Of a stretch of 64,000 nucleotides of DNA, positions 1 through 8,718 are shown one piece after another. This stretch comes from JAXMCI01 sp046349435 (lineage in GTDB: Bacteria; Pseudomonadota; Alphaproteobacteria; Dongiales; Dongiaceae): the NCBI GenBank assembly GCA_046349435.1, contig JAXMCI010000002.1:62001-126000 (forward strand). The letters run 5' to 3'. Position numbers and translations under genes: made by a program. The notes below the pieces were generated by a model, which saw only the letters and a list, made by a program, of their open reading frames with translations, was not told where the DNA came from and did not search any database. Within the stretch, counting starts at the first letter, position 1; each line of letters begins with the position of its first letter.

Positions 1-347
1 GGGGCGTCGACCTTCACCAGCAGGCAGCACAGGCCGAGCATCGGCAGCCAGAGCCAGGCGGTCGCCAGCACGAGCATCACGTCGACCGTCCGGTGCAGGC
101 AGTGCATGGTGCGGCCCTGCCGGTGCCCGCGTCCCGCGAGCCGCCAGAGCGGCGCGATCTCCTGAGCGACGCGTGGCGGCAGGTCGGTCACGGCAATGCC
201 GAGCGGCCCGGGCCGCCAGCCGAGCCGCTCATCCGACTGCCCGCCATGATCCGCGGCCGGCCTTACCGCCCGTCGCGTTCCCTGCGCCATGCGATCCCTG
301 CCACCCCGACGGTGCCGCCGCATGCCGGCGGCGCCGTCGAACTCCAT
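1..347 (-). CDS. Bacterial sugar transferase, N-terminal fragment (runs off left edge)
   Basis: Only about 115 N-terminal residues lie in the window; the catalytic part is beyond the left edge. The reverse-strand frame is open after an in-frame TAA at 387-389. Near residue 85 it shows HRTVDVML, a hydrophobic stretch, then LLVKVDA. This matches the entry of the bacterial sugar transferase domain (PF02397), whose first element is a K/R-x-x-D motif, a membrane re-entrant helix and a 'hhIKLDSPGP' segment. The family transfers a hexose-1-phosphate to undecaprenyl phosphate and starts exopolysaccharide or O-antigen repeat synthesis at the inner membrane. The start is uncertain: ATG at 345-347 is the longest, and ATG at 288-290 (AGGGA just upstream) is the alternative. 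No N-terminal four-helix or CoA-binding domain fits in the short N-terminus, so this is a short, WcaJ-catalytic-domain-only type. Confidence 0.7.
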   Translation of the reverse strand, partial: MEFDGAAGMRRHRRGGRDRMAQGTRRAVRPAADHGGQSDERLGWRPGPLGIAVTDLPPRVAQEIAPLWRLAGRGHRQGRTMHCLHRTVDVMLVLATAWLWLPMLGLCCLLVKVDA

Positions 348-503
348 CCGCGGTCTGCTTCGTCCCGCGGAAGTCCCCAAGCTCCGTTAGAGTGTGCCTA
401 TTATTTTGCCAAACAACAACAAGAGTCGGCGTCTTCTATGCGCCGATAAAAAGGTACTAACCGATCAGCGCGTCCGGCTCGCCGGTTGCTTCAACAGGGA
501 GAA
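348..503. other. AT-richer intergenic segment
   Basis: The stretch around 378-460 is clearly lower in GC than its surroundings, with runs such as TATTATTTTGCC and GATAAAAAGG. It lies upstream of the leftward sugar transferase and downstream of the leftward secreted protein, so it most likely carries the promoter of the sugar transferase. I could not place a convincing -35/-10 pair. Confidence 0.3.
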
Positions 504-1544
504 TCACGGCGCCGCGGCCGGCTGCAGGGCCGCCGGGTAGCGATCGCTCGGGACGATCGCGTAGAGGCGGTCCCGCGTGATCAGCCCGTCCAGCAGATCG
601 CGCGGGTACTTCTTGTCGTCGATCTCGCGGTCGTCCAGCCCGAGACGGGCCCAGTCGCCGCCGGCCGTGACGCGGGCCTCGAACTGGATGGTCGCGCCGC
701 CGGCGTTGTCGGTGACGAACCAGCCATAGTCGCGCATCGCCCGGGCGAGGATCCGGGCCGACCGCCGGGTCGCCTCCGGCAGCTCGTCCGGCAGGGCCGC
801 GATCCAGTCCTCGATCTCGTCGTCGGTCACGTCGAGGGCGAACCGCGTTCCCTCGGGAATGGCGTCGTGCGACGGGCCCTTGCCCTCGACCTTGGTGGCC
901 GGCGGCACCGATCGGTTGCGGTCGGTGTTGCGGATCGGCATCGACAGGGCATGGTCGATGCGGCCGGCGATGATCTCCTCCGGCCGGATCAGCATGGCGA
1001 GGTACTGGATGCCGATCCCGCGCGACGGCGGGTTGCCGTCTTCCTTGGTCCGATAGTCGCCGCCGACCAGGCTGCCATTGGTGGCGCGCAGCGTCGTGCC
1101 GTCGAACTCGACCTGCCACAGGTCCCATTCGCGGCCGGTCGCCGGGTCGAGGATGATCACCTGCGCGTCGTCGCCGGGGGCCGGCTGCCAGGCCGGGTCC
1201 CACGGGATGCGCCGGCCGTCGATGTTGGTCCGCCGGCGCGTCTTGACCGGGACCAGCGGCGTGTCCGGCTGCACCCGGTACACCGGGTAGGTGTAGGTGT
1301 CGAAGCCGAGGTTGAAGTTGCCAGGCCGCTCGGACGGGGCGTAGCGCCACAGGCGCTCCGAGAGCAGGCCGGACTGCGGATCGCGCGGCAGCCCGGCGAC
1401 CGGGACGTTCCAGGGGGCCAGCGGGCCGAAGGGCCGCTGGTAGCCGGCCGTGGCCGGGGCCGACAGGGCGATCAGCAGGGCGGCGCAGGCCGCCGCGGCC
1501 AGCCGGCGTCCTCTCGCACCTACTCCGTCTCCCCGTCCCGGCAT
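504..1544 (-). CDS. Secreted protein of unknown function
   Basis: 346 residues from the ATG at 1542-1544, chosen because it directly precedes a signal peptide: basic RGRR, then LAAAACAALLIALSAPATA, with predicted cleavage after ATA. The frame is open further upstream, but that part is arginine-rich and unlike a protein start. The mature part opens with RPFGPLAPWNVPV and contains conserved-looking blocks (RPGNFNLGFDTYTYPVY, DPATGREWDLWQVEFDG, HALSMPIRNTD) ending in a proline/alanine tail. I recall proteins of this shape in polysaccharide loci of alphaproteobacteria but no assigned function. No catalytic motif is recognised. It faces away from the Sel1-repeat gene, with 167 bp between the two starts. 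Confidence 0.75.
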   Translation of the reverse strand: MPGRGDGVGARGRRLAAAACAALLIALSAPATAGYQRPFGPLAPWNVPVAGLPRDPQSGLLSERLWRYAPSERPGNFNLGFDTYTYPVYRVQPDTPLVPVKTRRRTNIDGRRIPWDPAWQPAPGDDAQVIILDPATGREWDLWQVEFDGTTLRATNGSLVGGDYRTKEDGNPPSRGIGIQYLAMLIRPEEIIAGRIDHALSMPIRNTDRNRSVPPATKVEGKGPSHDAIPEGTRFALDVTDDEIEDWIAALPDELPEATRRSARILARAMRDYGWFVTDNAGGATIQFEARVTAGGDWARLGLDDREIDDKKYPRDLLDGLITRDRLYAIVPSDRYPAALQPAAAP

Positions 1545-1711
1545 CACCCGTCCCACGCTGCGGCGGCCCGACGATACGCGGTCCGTGCGGATGTTTGAAG
1601 CAGCGGCGCGGCGGTCAGCCGGTGCTTGATGGTCCGCCGCCATTCCAGCACAATAACCGGCGCCGCGCCTCGAGGTCGGAGCGCGGTTGTGGGGCGGGTT
1701 CGACAAGCAGC

Positions 1712-4700
1712 ATGCATGTCAGGCGCCGAGCGCGGTATCGCACCGCCCTGTTGTCCTGCCTTATCGCGTCGGGTGTCGCCGGCCAGCTGGCCTGGGCGCA
1801 ATCGCCGGGCGAGCAGGCAGCCGACGCCGCGCGCTCGGCGCGCGACATGCGCGAGGCAAGCCGCTGGTACCGGCTCGCGGCGGAGGCCGGCGATGCCCAT
1901 GCCGCGGCGATGCTCGGCGCTCTCTACGCCCGCGGCGACGGGGTCGCGCAGGACGAGGCGGCCGCGGCGCGCTGGCTGCGTATCGCCGCCGGGCACGGCG
2001 ACCCGGTTGCCGCCGAGGTCCTGGCCGACCTGCTGATGCGCGGCGTCGGCGGCCCCGCCGATCCCGCCCAGGCGGCACTCTGGTATGGCAGGGCCGCCGA
2101 GGGAGGCCGCCGCCGCGCCGCGGCGACGCTCGCCGGCCTCTATGCCCGGGGCACCGGGGTGGCGCAGGACGAGGCCGCCGCGGCGCGCTGGTTCCTGGTC
2201 GCGGCCGAGGCGGGGGATCCGGTCGCCGCTGCGGAGATGGGCGGGCGCTACGCGGCCGGCCGCGGCGTGGCGCGGGACCCGGCTGCGGCCGCAGGCTGGT
2301 ATCGTCGGGCGGCGGATGCCGGCATCGCCGCGGCGGCCCTGGCGCTCGGCCTCCTCTACGAGCGGGGCGAAGGCGTGGCGCGCGACGCGGCTGCCGCCGC
2401 CGCCCTGTTCCGCGCAGCAGCCGAGGCCGGCGACGCCACGGCGGCGGGACGTCTCGGCTCGCTCTATGCGCAAGGACGCGGCGTCGCGCGGGACGTTGCC
2501 GCCGCGCTGCTCTGGTACCGCCAGGGAGCCAAGGCGGGAGATCCCGGCGCGGTCGCGGGGCTGGGCGATCTCTATCTCAAGGGCGACGGGGTGCCGCGCG
2601 ACCCGGTGAAGGCGGAGGCCCTCTACCGCCAGGCGGCCGGCGCCGGCAGCCGCGACGCCGCCCTCGCATTGGGCGATCTCTATGCCAAGGGCGAGACGGT
2701 CCGGCGCGACCTCGCCGAGGCGGGGCAATGGTACCGCCAGGCGGCCGAGGCCGGCGACGCCGAAGCGGCCCGGCGTCTCGGCGCTCTCTATCTGGCCGGC
2801 GAGGGCGTCGCCCAGAACGATGCGCTGGCGGCCCGCTGGTACGGCACCGCCGCCGAGGCCGGCGACGCCGAGGCGGCCCGCCGCCTGGGCGACCTCCATC
2901 TGCGCGGCCGCGGCGTTCCGCGCGACGAGGCCGCGGCCGCGAACTGGTACCGCAGGGCCGCTGAGGCCGGCGACCGGGAGGCGGCCGTGCCTGGCCGATC
3001 TCTATCTGCTCGGCGAGGGCGTCGAGCCGACGACGCCGCGGCGGCGGCCTGGTACCGCAAGGCGGCCGAGGCCGGCGATCCCGATGCGGCGGCGGTGCTC
3101 GGCGACATGTACGCGGCCGGCCGGGGCGTGGCGCGCGACGCCGCCGCCGCGGCGGCCGTACATCGCCAGGCGGCGGAGGCCGGGATCGTCGACGCGGCCG
3201 CCAGCCTCGCCGAGCTCTATGCGCGGGGCGGGGCGTGGCGCGCGACCCGGCGGCGGCGGCGGCGTGGTACCGCGGGCCGCCGAGGGCGGCGACCTCGGCC
3301 CGCAGCGCGGCGGCGGCGCTCGGCGACCTCTACGCCAAGGGCGGGGCACTCCGGAGGACGATGCCGAGGCGGCCCGCTGGTACCGCCGGGCGGCCGAGGC
3401 CGGCGGACCTCGACGCCGCCGCCAGCCTGGCCGACCTCTATGCCGCCGGGAAGGGCGTCCCCCGCGACGACGCGGCCGCGGCGTCTGGTATCGCAAGGCG
3501 GCCGAGGCGGGCGACGGCGAGGCGGCGGCAGCGCTGGGCGAGCTCTACGCCGCCGGCCGCGGCGTGCCGCAGGACGGCGCGGAGGCGGCCCGCTGGTACC
3601 GGTTCGCGGTCGGCACCGGCAATACCGAGGCGGCCGCGGGCCTCGGCGACCTCTATGCCGAAGGACTCGGCGTCGAGCGCGATCTCGCCACGGCGCTGAT
3701 CTGGTACCGCCGGGCCGCGGCCGAGGGCAGCGCCGACGCCGCCGAGGCGCTGGGCGATCTCTATGCCAAGGGCCAGGACGTGCCGCCGGACCCGGCCGAG
3801 GCGGCGCGCCGCTACCGCCAGGCGGCCGAGGCCGGCAGCGCGCATGCCGCCGAGGCGCTGGCCGATCTCTATGCCAAAGGCAGCGGGCTGGAGCGGGACC
3901 TCGCGGCGGCCGCCCTCTGGTACCGGCGAGCCGCCGAGGGCGGCGTGCGCTCGGCGGCCACCACCCTCGGCGACATGTACGCCGCAGGGCCTCGGCGTCG
4001 GGCAGAAACGCGACCAGGCCATCGCCTGGTACGAGAAGGCGGCGCGGGCCGGCGACCTCGATGCCGCCGGCGAGCTCGCCGATCTCTATGCCAAGGGCGC
4101 CGATCCGGGCGACGCCGCCCAGGCGGCGACCTGGTACGCCGTGGCGGCCGAGGGCGGCCGGCTCGATGCCGCCATGGCGCTGGCGGATCTCCAGGCCAAG
4201 GGCGCGCCCGGCCTGCCGCGCGACGATGCCGCGGCGGCGCGCTGGTACCGGGTGGCGGCCGAAGGCGGCGACGCCGACGCCGCGCTGTCGCTGGCCGATC
4301 TCTATGCCGCCGGGCGCGGCGTGCCGCGGGACGACCGCGAGGCGGCCCGCTGGTACCTGGCGGCGGCGCAGGCCGGCGACCGCGACGCGGCGGCGGCGCG
4401 GCGACCTCTATGCCGCGGGGCGGGGCGTCGCCCACGACGAGGCGGCGGCGGCGCTCTGGTACCGCCAGGCCGCCGAGGCGGGCGACGGCGACGCGGCGGC
4501 GGCGCTGGGCGATCTCTACGCCGCCGGGCGCGGCGTGCCGCAGGACGGGGCCGAGGCGGCGCGCTGGTACCGCTTCGCGGTCGGCACCGGCAGCACCGCG
4601 GCGGCGGCCGGCCTGGGCGACCTCTATGCCGAGGGGCAGGGCGTCGAGCGCGACCTCGCGGGCGCGGCGATCTGGTACGGCCGGGCCGCCGCCGAGGGCA

Positions 4701-6226
4701 GCGCGGACGCCGCCGAGGCGCTGGGCGACCTCTACGCCCGGGGAAGCGGGGTGCCGCAGGACTTGGCCGAGGCGGCGCGCCGCTACCGCCAGGCGGCCGA
4801 GGCCGGCAGCGCGCATGCCGCGGAGTCGCTGGCCGATCTCTATGCCCATGGCGGCGGGGGGGAGCCCGACCTGGCGGCGGCGGCGTTGTGGTACCGCAAG
4901 GCCGCCGAGGGCGGGGTGCGCACGGCGGCGACCGCGCTCGGCGACATGTACGCGAAGGGTCGGGGGGTCGAGCAGAGCCGCGACCAGGCGATCGCCTGGT
5001 ACACGAAAGCCGCGGAGGCCGGCGACCTCGACGCCGCCGGCGAGCTGGCCGCGCTCTATGCCGCCGGCGGCGATCCGGGCGACGCCGCCCAGGCGGCGAC
5101 CTGGTACGGCGTGGCGGCCGAGGGCGGCCGGCTCGATGCCGCCATGGCGCTGGCCGACCTCCAGGCCAAGGGCGCGCCCGGCCTGCCGCGCGACGACGCC
5201 GCGGCGGCGCGCTGGTACCGGGTGGCGGCCGAAGGCGGCGACGCCGACGCCGCGCTGTCGCTGGCCGATCTCTATGCCGCCGGGCGCGGCGTGCCGCGGG
5301 ACGACCGCGAGGCGGCCCGCTGGTACCTGGCGGCGGCGCAGTCCGGCGACCGCAACGCCGCCGCGAGCCTCGGCGACCTCTACCTCGCCGGCAAGGGAGT
5401 GGCGCGCGATGCCGCGCAGGCGGTGCGCTTCTACCGTCAGGCGGCGGAGGCGGGCGACATCCCGGCGGCGGCCAGCCTGGGCGACCTCTACCGCAGGGGC
5501 GAGGGCGTCGCGACGGACTTCGCTGCCGCCAGCCGCTGGCTGAAGGTGGCGGCCGAGCATGGCGACCGCGACGCCGCGGCGACCCTCGCCGACCTCTATA
5601 TGAGCGGCGAGGCCGGCGCGCCCGACCCGGGGCAGGCGGCCGGCTGGTATCGCCGTGCCGCGGAGGCCGGCGATGCCGATGCCGCGGCAAGCCTCGGCGA
5701 TCTCTACATCGCCGGGAACGGCGTCGCGCGCGATGCGGCCGTGGCGGCGCGCTGGTACCGTGTTGCCGCCGACCACGGCAAGGCCGAGGCCGCTGCCGCT
5801 CTCGGCGACCTCTATGCCGAGGGCGACGGCGTGGCCAAGGACTATCGCGAGGCCGCAACCTGGTACCGCAAGGCGAGCCTGGGCGGCATCGCGGCGGCGG
5901 CGACCAGCCTCGGCGACCTCTATGCCGAGGGCAAGGGCGTGGGCGCCGACCCCGTCGAGGCGCTGCGCTGGTACCGGCGCGGGGCGCAGCTCGGCGACGC
6001 CGACGGGCAGGTCGCGCTCGGCGAGGCGCTGGTCGAGGGCCGGGCCATCGCGGCGAACCGGGCCGAGGCCTATATGTGGCTGTCGCTCGGGCTGCAGGGC
6101 CTGAAGTCGGGCCCGCGCCGCATCCAGGTGGCCGCCGACCGCGACGAGCTCGAGGATGCGATGAGCTCGATCGAGCTGGCCGAGGCGCGGCGGCTGATCA
6201 AGGGCTGGAAGCCGGCCGCACCGTGA
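1712..6226 (+). CDS. Very long secreted Sel1-repeat (TPR-like) protein; gene carries frameshifts
   Basis: ATG at 1712 begins a signal peptide (basic MHVRRRARYR, hydrophobic core, AWAQ). The rest consists of about forty Sel1-like repeats of 36 residues (consensus like AARWYRxAAEAGDxxAAxxLGDLYAxGxGVxxD). These solenoids mediate protein-protein contacts, often in exopolysaccharide or envelope regulation. The frame is formally open to the TGA at 6224-6226 because GC-rich DNA lacks stops. However, from about 2985 to 4400 the repeat reading hops between all three frames, with single-base losses or gains near 2985, 3030, 3225, 3275, 3345, 3408, 3490, 3985 and 4400. The translation of that part is therefore partly nonsense. 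After 4410 the repeat frame is clean to the end (AYMWLSLG near the C-terminus). Sequencing error is the likeliest cause, true decay the alternative. The last codon overlaps the next gene (GTGA). Confidence 0.72.
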   Translation: MHVRRRARYRTALLSCLIASGVAGQLAWAQSPGEQAADAARSARDMREASRWYRLAAEAGDAHAAAMLGALYARGDGVAQDEAAAARWLRIAAGHGDPVAAEVLADLLMRGVGGPADPAQAALWYGRAAEGGRRRAAATLAGLYARGTGVAQDEAAAARWFLVAAEAGDPVAAAEMGGRYAAGRGVARDPAAAAGWYRRAADAGIAAAALALGLLYERGEGVARDAAAAAALFRAAAEAGDATAAGRLGSLYAQGRGVARDVAAALLWYRQGAKAGDPGAVAGLGDLYLKGDGVPRDPVKAEALYRQAAGAGSRDAALALGDLYAKGETVRRDLAEAGQWYRQAAEAGDAEAARRLGALYLAGEGVAQNDALAARWYGTAAEAGDAEAARRLGDLHLRGRGVPRDEAAAANWYRRAAEAGDREAAVPGRSLSARRGRRADDAAAAAWYRKAAEAGDPDAAAVLGDMYAAGRGVARDAAAAAAVHRQAAEAGIVDAAASLAELYARGGAWRATRRRRRRGTAGRRGRRPRPAARRRRSATSTPRAGHSGGRCRGGPLVPPGGRGRRTSTPPPAWPTSMPPGRASPATTRPRRLVSQGGRGGRRRGGGSAGRALRRRPRRAAGRRGGGPLVPVRGRHRQYRGGRGPRRPLCRRTRRRARSRHGADLVPPGRGRGQRRRRRGAGRSLCQGPGRAAGPGRGGAPLPPGGRGRQRACRRGAGRSLCQRQRAGAGPRGGRPLVPASRRGRRALGGHHPRRHVRRRASASGRNATRPSPGTRRRRGPATSMPPASSPISMPRAPIRATPPRRRPGTPWRPRAAGSMPPWRWRISRPRARPACRATMPRRRAGTGWRPKAATPTPRCRWPISMPPGAACRGTTARRPAGTWRRRRPATATRRRRGDLYAAGRGVAHDEAAAALWYRQAAEAGDGDAAAALGDLYAAGRGVPQDGAEAARWYRFAVGTGSTAAAAGLGDLYAEGQGVERDLAGAAIWYGRAAAEGSADAAEALGDLYARGSGVPQDLAEAARRYRQAAEAGSAHAAESLADLYAHGGGGEPDLAAAALWYRKAAEGGVRTAATALGDMYAKGRGVEQSRDQAIAWYTKAAEAGDLDAAGELAALYAAGGDPGDAAQAATWYGVAAEGGRLDAAMALADLQAKGAPGLPRDDAAAARWYRVAAEGGDADAALSLADLYAAGRGVPRDDREAARWYLAAAQSGDRNAAASLGDLYLAGKGVARDAAQAVRFYRQAAEAGDIPAAASLGDLYRRGEGVATDFAAASRWLKVAAEHGDRDAAATLADLYMSGEAGAPDPGQAAGWYRRAAEAGDADAAASLGDLYIAGNGVARDAAVAARWYRVAADHGKAEAAAALGDLYAEGDGVAKDYREAATWYRKASLGGIAAAATSLGDLYAEGKGVGADPVEALRWYRRGAQLGDADGQVALGEALVEGRAIAANRAEAYMWLSLGLQGLKSGPRRIQVAADRDELEDAMSSIELAEARRLIKGWKPAAP
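3470..5360 (+). repeat. Imperfect tandem duplication of about 970 bp inside the Sel1-repeat gene
   Basis: About 3470-4390 and 4440-5360 encode the same ordered series of nine Sel1 repeats, including distinctive blocks (RWYRFAVGTG, DPGDAAQAATWY, ADLQAKGAPGLPRDD). Matching positions are 971 bp apart at the left (3603 vs 4574) and 970 bp apart further right (4201 vs 5171). The change in offset marks a one-base indel near 3985. A 970/971-bp period is not a multiple of three, in agreement with frameshifts in the first unit. Confidence 0.75.
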
Positions 6227-7368
6227 GCCGGGGGGCCGCAGCGGAGCGCGCCCGCGTGCTCCACGTCATGGGCTGGCCCTCGGTCCAGTACGGCAGCTTC
6301 GAGCGGCATCTCGTGGCGGTGGCCGAGCGCTGCCGCGCCGCCGGCATCGCCAGCCACTTCCTGTTCGCCGCGCCGCCGGCCTCGCCCGATTTCGTCAGGG
6401 ACTCGCCGGCGCCGATCCACGTGCTGCCCTCGGCGCGGCACCCGGCCGACCCGCGCTTCGCGGCCGGGCTGTGGCGCCTGGTCCGCCGGCTGCGGCCGAC
6501 CCACCTGCAGGCGCATCAGGGCATCGACGCCTATCACGCCCTGGCGGTCGCCCGCCTGGCCGGGGTGCCCGGCCGGCTGTTCACCAAGCACAACACCCGC
6601 TCGGCGCCGGTCACCGCCGCCGCGCGGCTCAGGCATCGCTGGCTCGGCGCGCAGTGCCAGCTCGTCTTCGCCGTCTCGCAGATGGCCTGCGACAGCCTGG
6701 TCGAGCTCGGCATCCCGGCCGGCAAGGTGCGGCGGGTCTACCAGGGCGTCGACTGCACCATCTACCGGCCCGATCCGGTGCGCCGCGCCGCGCTCCGCGA
6801 CAGCCTCGGGATCGGCCCGGCCGACCGCATCCTGATCAGCAGCTCGCATCTGCGGCCCGAGAAGGGGATCGAGGCGCTGCCGGCGCTCACCGCGGCGCTG
6901 AGCGTGCCCGGCGGGCGGGTGATGACCCTGGTCCTCGGCGAGGGCGAGCTGCGCCCCGAGATCGAGCGCCGGGCCGCCGCGCTCGGGCTCGGGCCGGACC
7001 GCTTCCGGCTGCTCGGGCGGCGGCTCGACGTCGCCGACTGGCTGACCGCGGCTGATCTCTACGTCTTCAACACGACCGGCCGCAAGGAAGGCTTCAGCAG
7101 CGTCGTCTGGGAGGCGGTGGCCACCGGCGTGCCGGCGGTGGTGGCCGACGCGATCACCGATTTCGCCGAGGCGTTCGGCGATTCGGTGATGCGGTTCCCG
7201 CCAGGCGACGAGGCGGCGCTGCTCGCCGGCTGCCGGGCGGTGCTCGCCGATCCGGCCGGCGCCGCGCGGCGGGCGGAGGCGGCGCGCGGCATCGTGCAGC
7301 GCCGCTTCAGCCGCGAGGCCGGCGCCGAGCTCTATCGCGACGCCTATCTCTCCATCGGCACGGCGTGA
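6223..7368 (+). CDS. GT4-family glycosyltransferase
   Basis: 381 residues. GTG at 6223 overlaps the TGA of the Sel1-repeat gene (GTGA), implying coupled translation. N-terminal Rossmann domain (RVLHVMGWPSVQYGSFERHL, glycine-poor nucleotide/acceptor side) and a GT-B C-terminal donor domain with SSSHLRPEKGIEAL, LVLGEGEL, and the E-x7-E motif in EGFSSVVWEAVATG followed by VPAVVAD. This is a retaining GT4 enzyme (glycosyl transferases group 1, PF00534/PF13439) that uses a nucleotide sugar, probably in the cytoplasm on a lipid-linked or surface-glycan acceptor. The neighbouring sugar transferase and MFS exporter support a role in extracellular polysaccharide. The exact sugar cannot be read from sequence. 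Confidence 0.85.
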   Translation: MSRGAAAERARVLHVMGWPSVQYGSFERHLVAVAERCRAAGIASHFLFAAPPASPDFVRDSPAPIHVLPSARHPADPRFAAGLWRLVRRLRPTHLQAHQGIDAYHALAVARLAGVPGRLFTKHNTRSAPVTAAARLRHRWLGAQCQLVFAVSQMACDSLVELGIPAGKVRRVYQGVDCTIYRPDPVRRAALRDSLGIGPADRILISSSHLRPEKGIEALPALTAALSVPGGRVMTLVLGEGELRPEIERRAAALGLGPDRFRLLGRRLDVADWLTAADLYVFNTTGRKEGFSSVVWEAVATGVPAVVADAITDFAEAFGDSVMRFPPGDEAALLAGCRAVLADPAGAARRAEAARGIVQRRFSREAGAELYRDAYLSIGTA

Positions 7369-8708
7369 GCCGGCCCATCCTGGTGCCAATGCAGTCCAGA
7401 AGCCCGAGCGAGGCGGCCGCGGCCGCTTCCCAGCACAGCGCCTCCGCGGCGCACCGCGAGCCCGGGCGGCGGAGGGCGGGCGGGGCGCGCCCGTCGCTGC
7501 TCGCCCCGCTGCGCAACCCGCTCTATAGATCCCTCTGGATCGCCACCGTGTTCTCCAACTACGGCGTCTGGATCCAGATGGTCGCGGCCGCCTGGCTGAT
7601 GACCTCGATCGCGCCGACCCCCGACTTCGTCGCCTGGGTGCAGGCGGCGACCGCGCTGCCGCCGCTGCTCTTCACCGTGCTGGGCGGCGTGCTCGCCGAC
7701 CGCCACGACCATCGGCTGATCTTCCTGATCGGCCAGCTGGCGATGCTGCTGGTGGCGCTGGCGCTGTCGCTGTTCGACGGCATCGGCGTGATGACGCCCT
7801 GGCTGCTGCTCGGCCTGACCTTCGCGCTCGACAGCGGCGGCGCGCTGCGCTCGCCGGCCTACCAGGCGACCATGGTCGAGATCCTGCCGCGCGAGCAGCT
7901 GCCGCAGGCGGCCGTGCTCGGCGGCATCGGCTGGAACCTGGCGCGCGCCACGGGCCCGGCGCTCGGCGGCCTGATCATCGCGCTGGTCGGCGTGCCCGGC
8001 GCGTTCGCCGCCAACGCGCTCTGCAACCTGCACATCGTGCTGGTGCTGGCGCGCTGGCGGGCGCGGGTGCGCAACGCCAAGCCGAAGCCGACCGGCAGCA
8101 TCCTGGTCGAGCTGATGAGCGGCGTCGCGCATGTCCGCGCCACCCCGGCGATCGGCACGGCGATGCTCTGCTGCTTCGTCTTCGCCGGCTTCGCCAGCGC
8201 CCTCTGGTCGCTGCTGGCGCTGGTCGCCAAGCGCCTGGAGGGCGGGCCCTCCACCTACGGCCTGCTGCTCGGCGCGCTCGGCGTCGGCGCGCTGGCCGGC
8301 GGCGCGGCGATCGGTCGGCTGCGCCCCTGGCTCGGGCTGCGCGGGTCGTGCGCCGCCGCCACCCTGCTGGTCGCCGCCGGCACGCTCGCCATGGCCACCG
8401 CGCCGTCGGTTCTGCTGCTCCTGCCGGCGCTGGCGCTGGCCGGGCTCGGCTGGATGGTGGCGCTCACCATCTACGGGCTGGTGGTGCAGCTCGCCGCCAG
8501 CGGTCCCTATCAGGGGCGCATGGCCTCGGTGTTCTACCTCGCGCTGTTCGGCGGCATGTTCGTCGGCAGCTGGGCCTGGGGCCACGTCGCCGCCGGGCCG
8601 GGCATCCGCACCGGCCTGCTGATCGCCACCGGCGGGCTGGTCGCCAGCCTGTGGCTCTACCGCCCGCGCGGCATCGCCAGCCGGCTCGCCGATCTCGACC
8701 AGGGGTGA
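7365..8708 (+). CDS. MFS transporter (MFS_3/EntS-like)
   Basis: 447 residues from GTG 7365, which overlaps the preceding stop as GTGA; an ATG at 7389 is a possible later start. After a hydrophilic, low-complexity N-terminus there are about 12 membrane segments beginning at NPLYRSLWIATVFSNYGVWI. Family-typical features are the loop DRHDHRL between TM2 and TM3 (the MFS motif-A position) and the central loop with ARVRNAKPK. The layout resembles the MFS_3 family (PF05977), which includes the enterobactin exporter EntS. It is the last gene of the rightward Sel1/GT4 operon, so export of a small glycoconjugate or metabolite is plausible but unproven. It ends 10 bp from the convergent dadA-like gene. 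Confidence 0.82.
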   Translation: MSRPILVPMQSRSPSEAAAAASQHSASAAHREPGRRRAGGARPSLLAPLRNPLYRSLWIATVFSNYGVWIQMVAAAWLMTSIAPTPDFVAWVQAATALPPLLFTVLGGVLADRHDHRLIFLIGQLAMLLVALALSLFDGIGVMTPWLLLGLTFALDSGGALRSPAYQATMVEILPREQLPQAAVLGGIGWNLARATGPALGGLIIALVGVPGAFAANALCNLHIVLVLARWRARVRNAKPKPTGSILVELMSGVAHVRATPAIGTAMLCCFVFAGFASALWSLLALVAKRLEGGPSTYGLLLGALGVGALAGGAAIGRLRPWLGLRGSCAAATLLVAAGTLAMATAPSVLLLLPALALAGLGWMVALTIYGLVVQLAASGPYQGRMASVFYLALFGGMFVGSWAWGHVAAGPGIRTGLLIATGGLVASLWLYRPRGIASRLADLDQG

Positions 8709-8718
8709 GGACCCGCGG

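Noticed and set aside
3869..5776. 635-codon minus-strand frame opposite the Sel1-repeat gene, itself repetitive
   Set aside because: Its repeats are simply the reverse reading of the Sel1 repeats.
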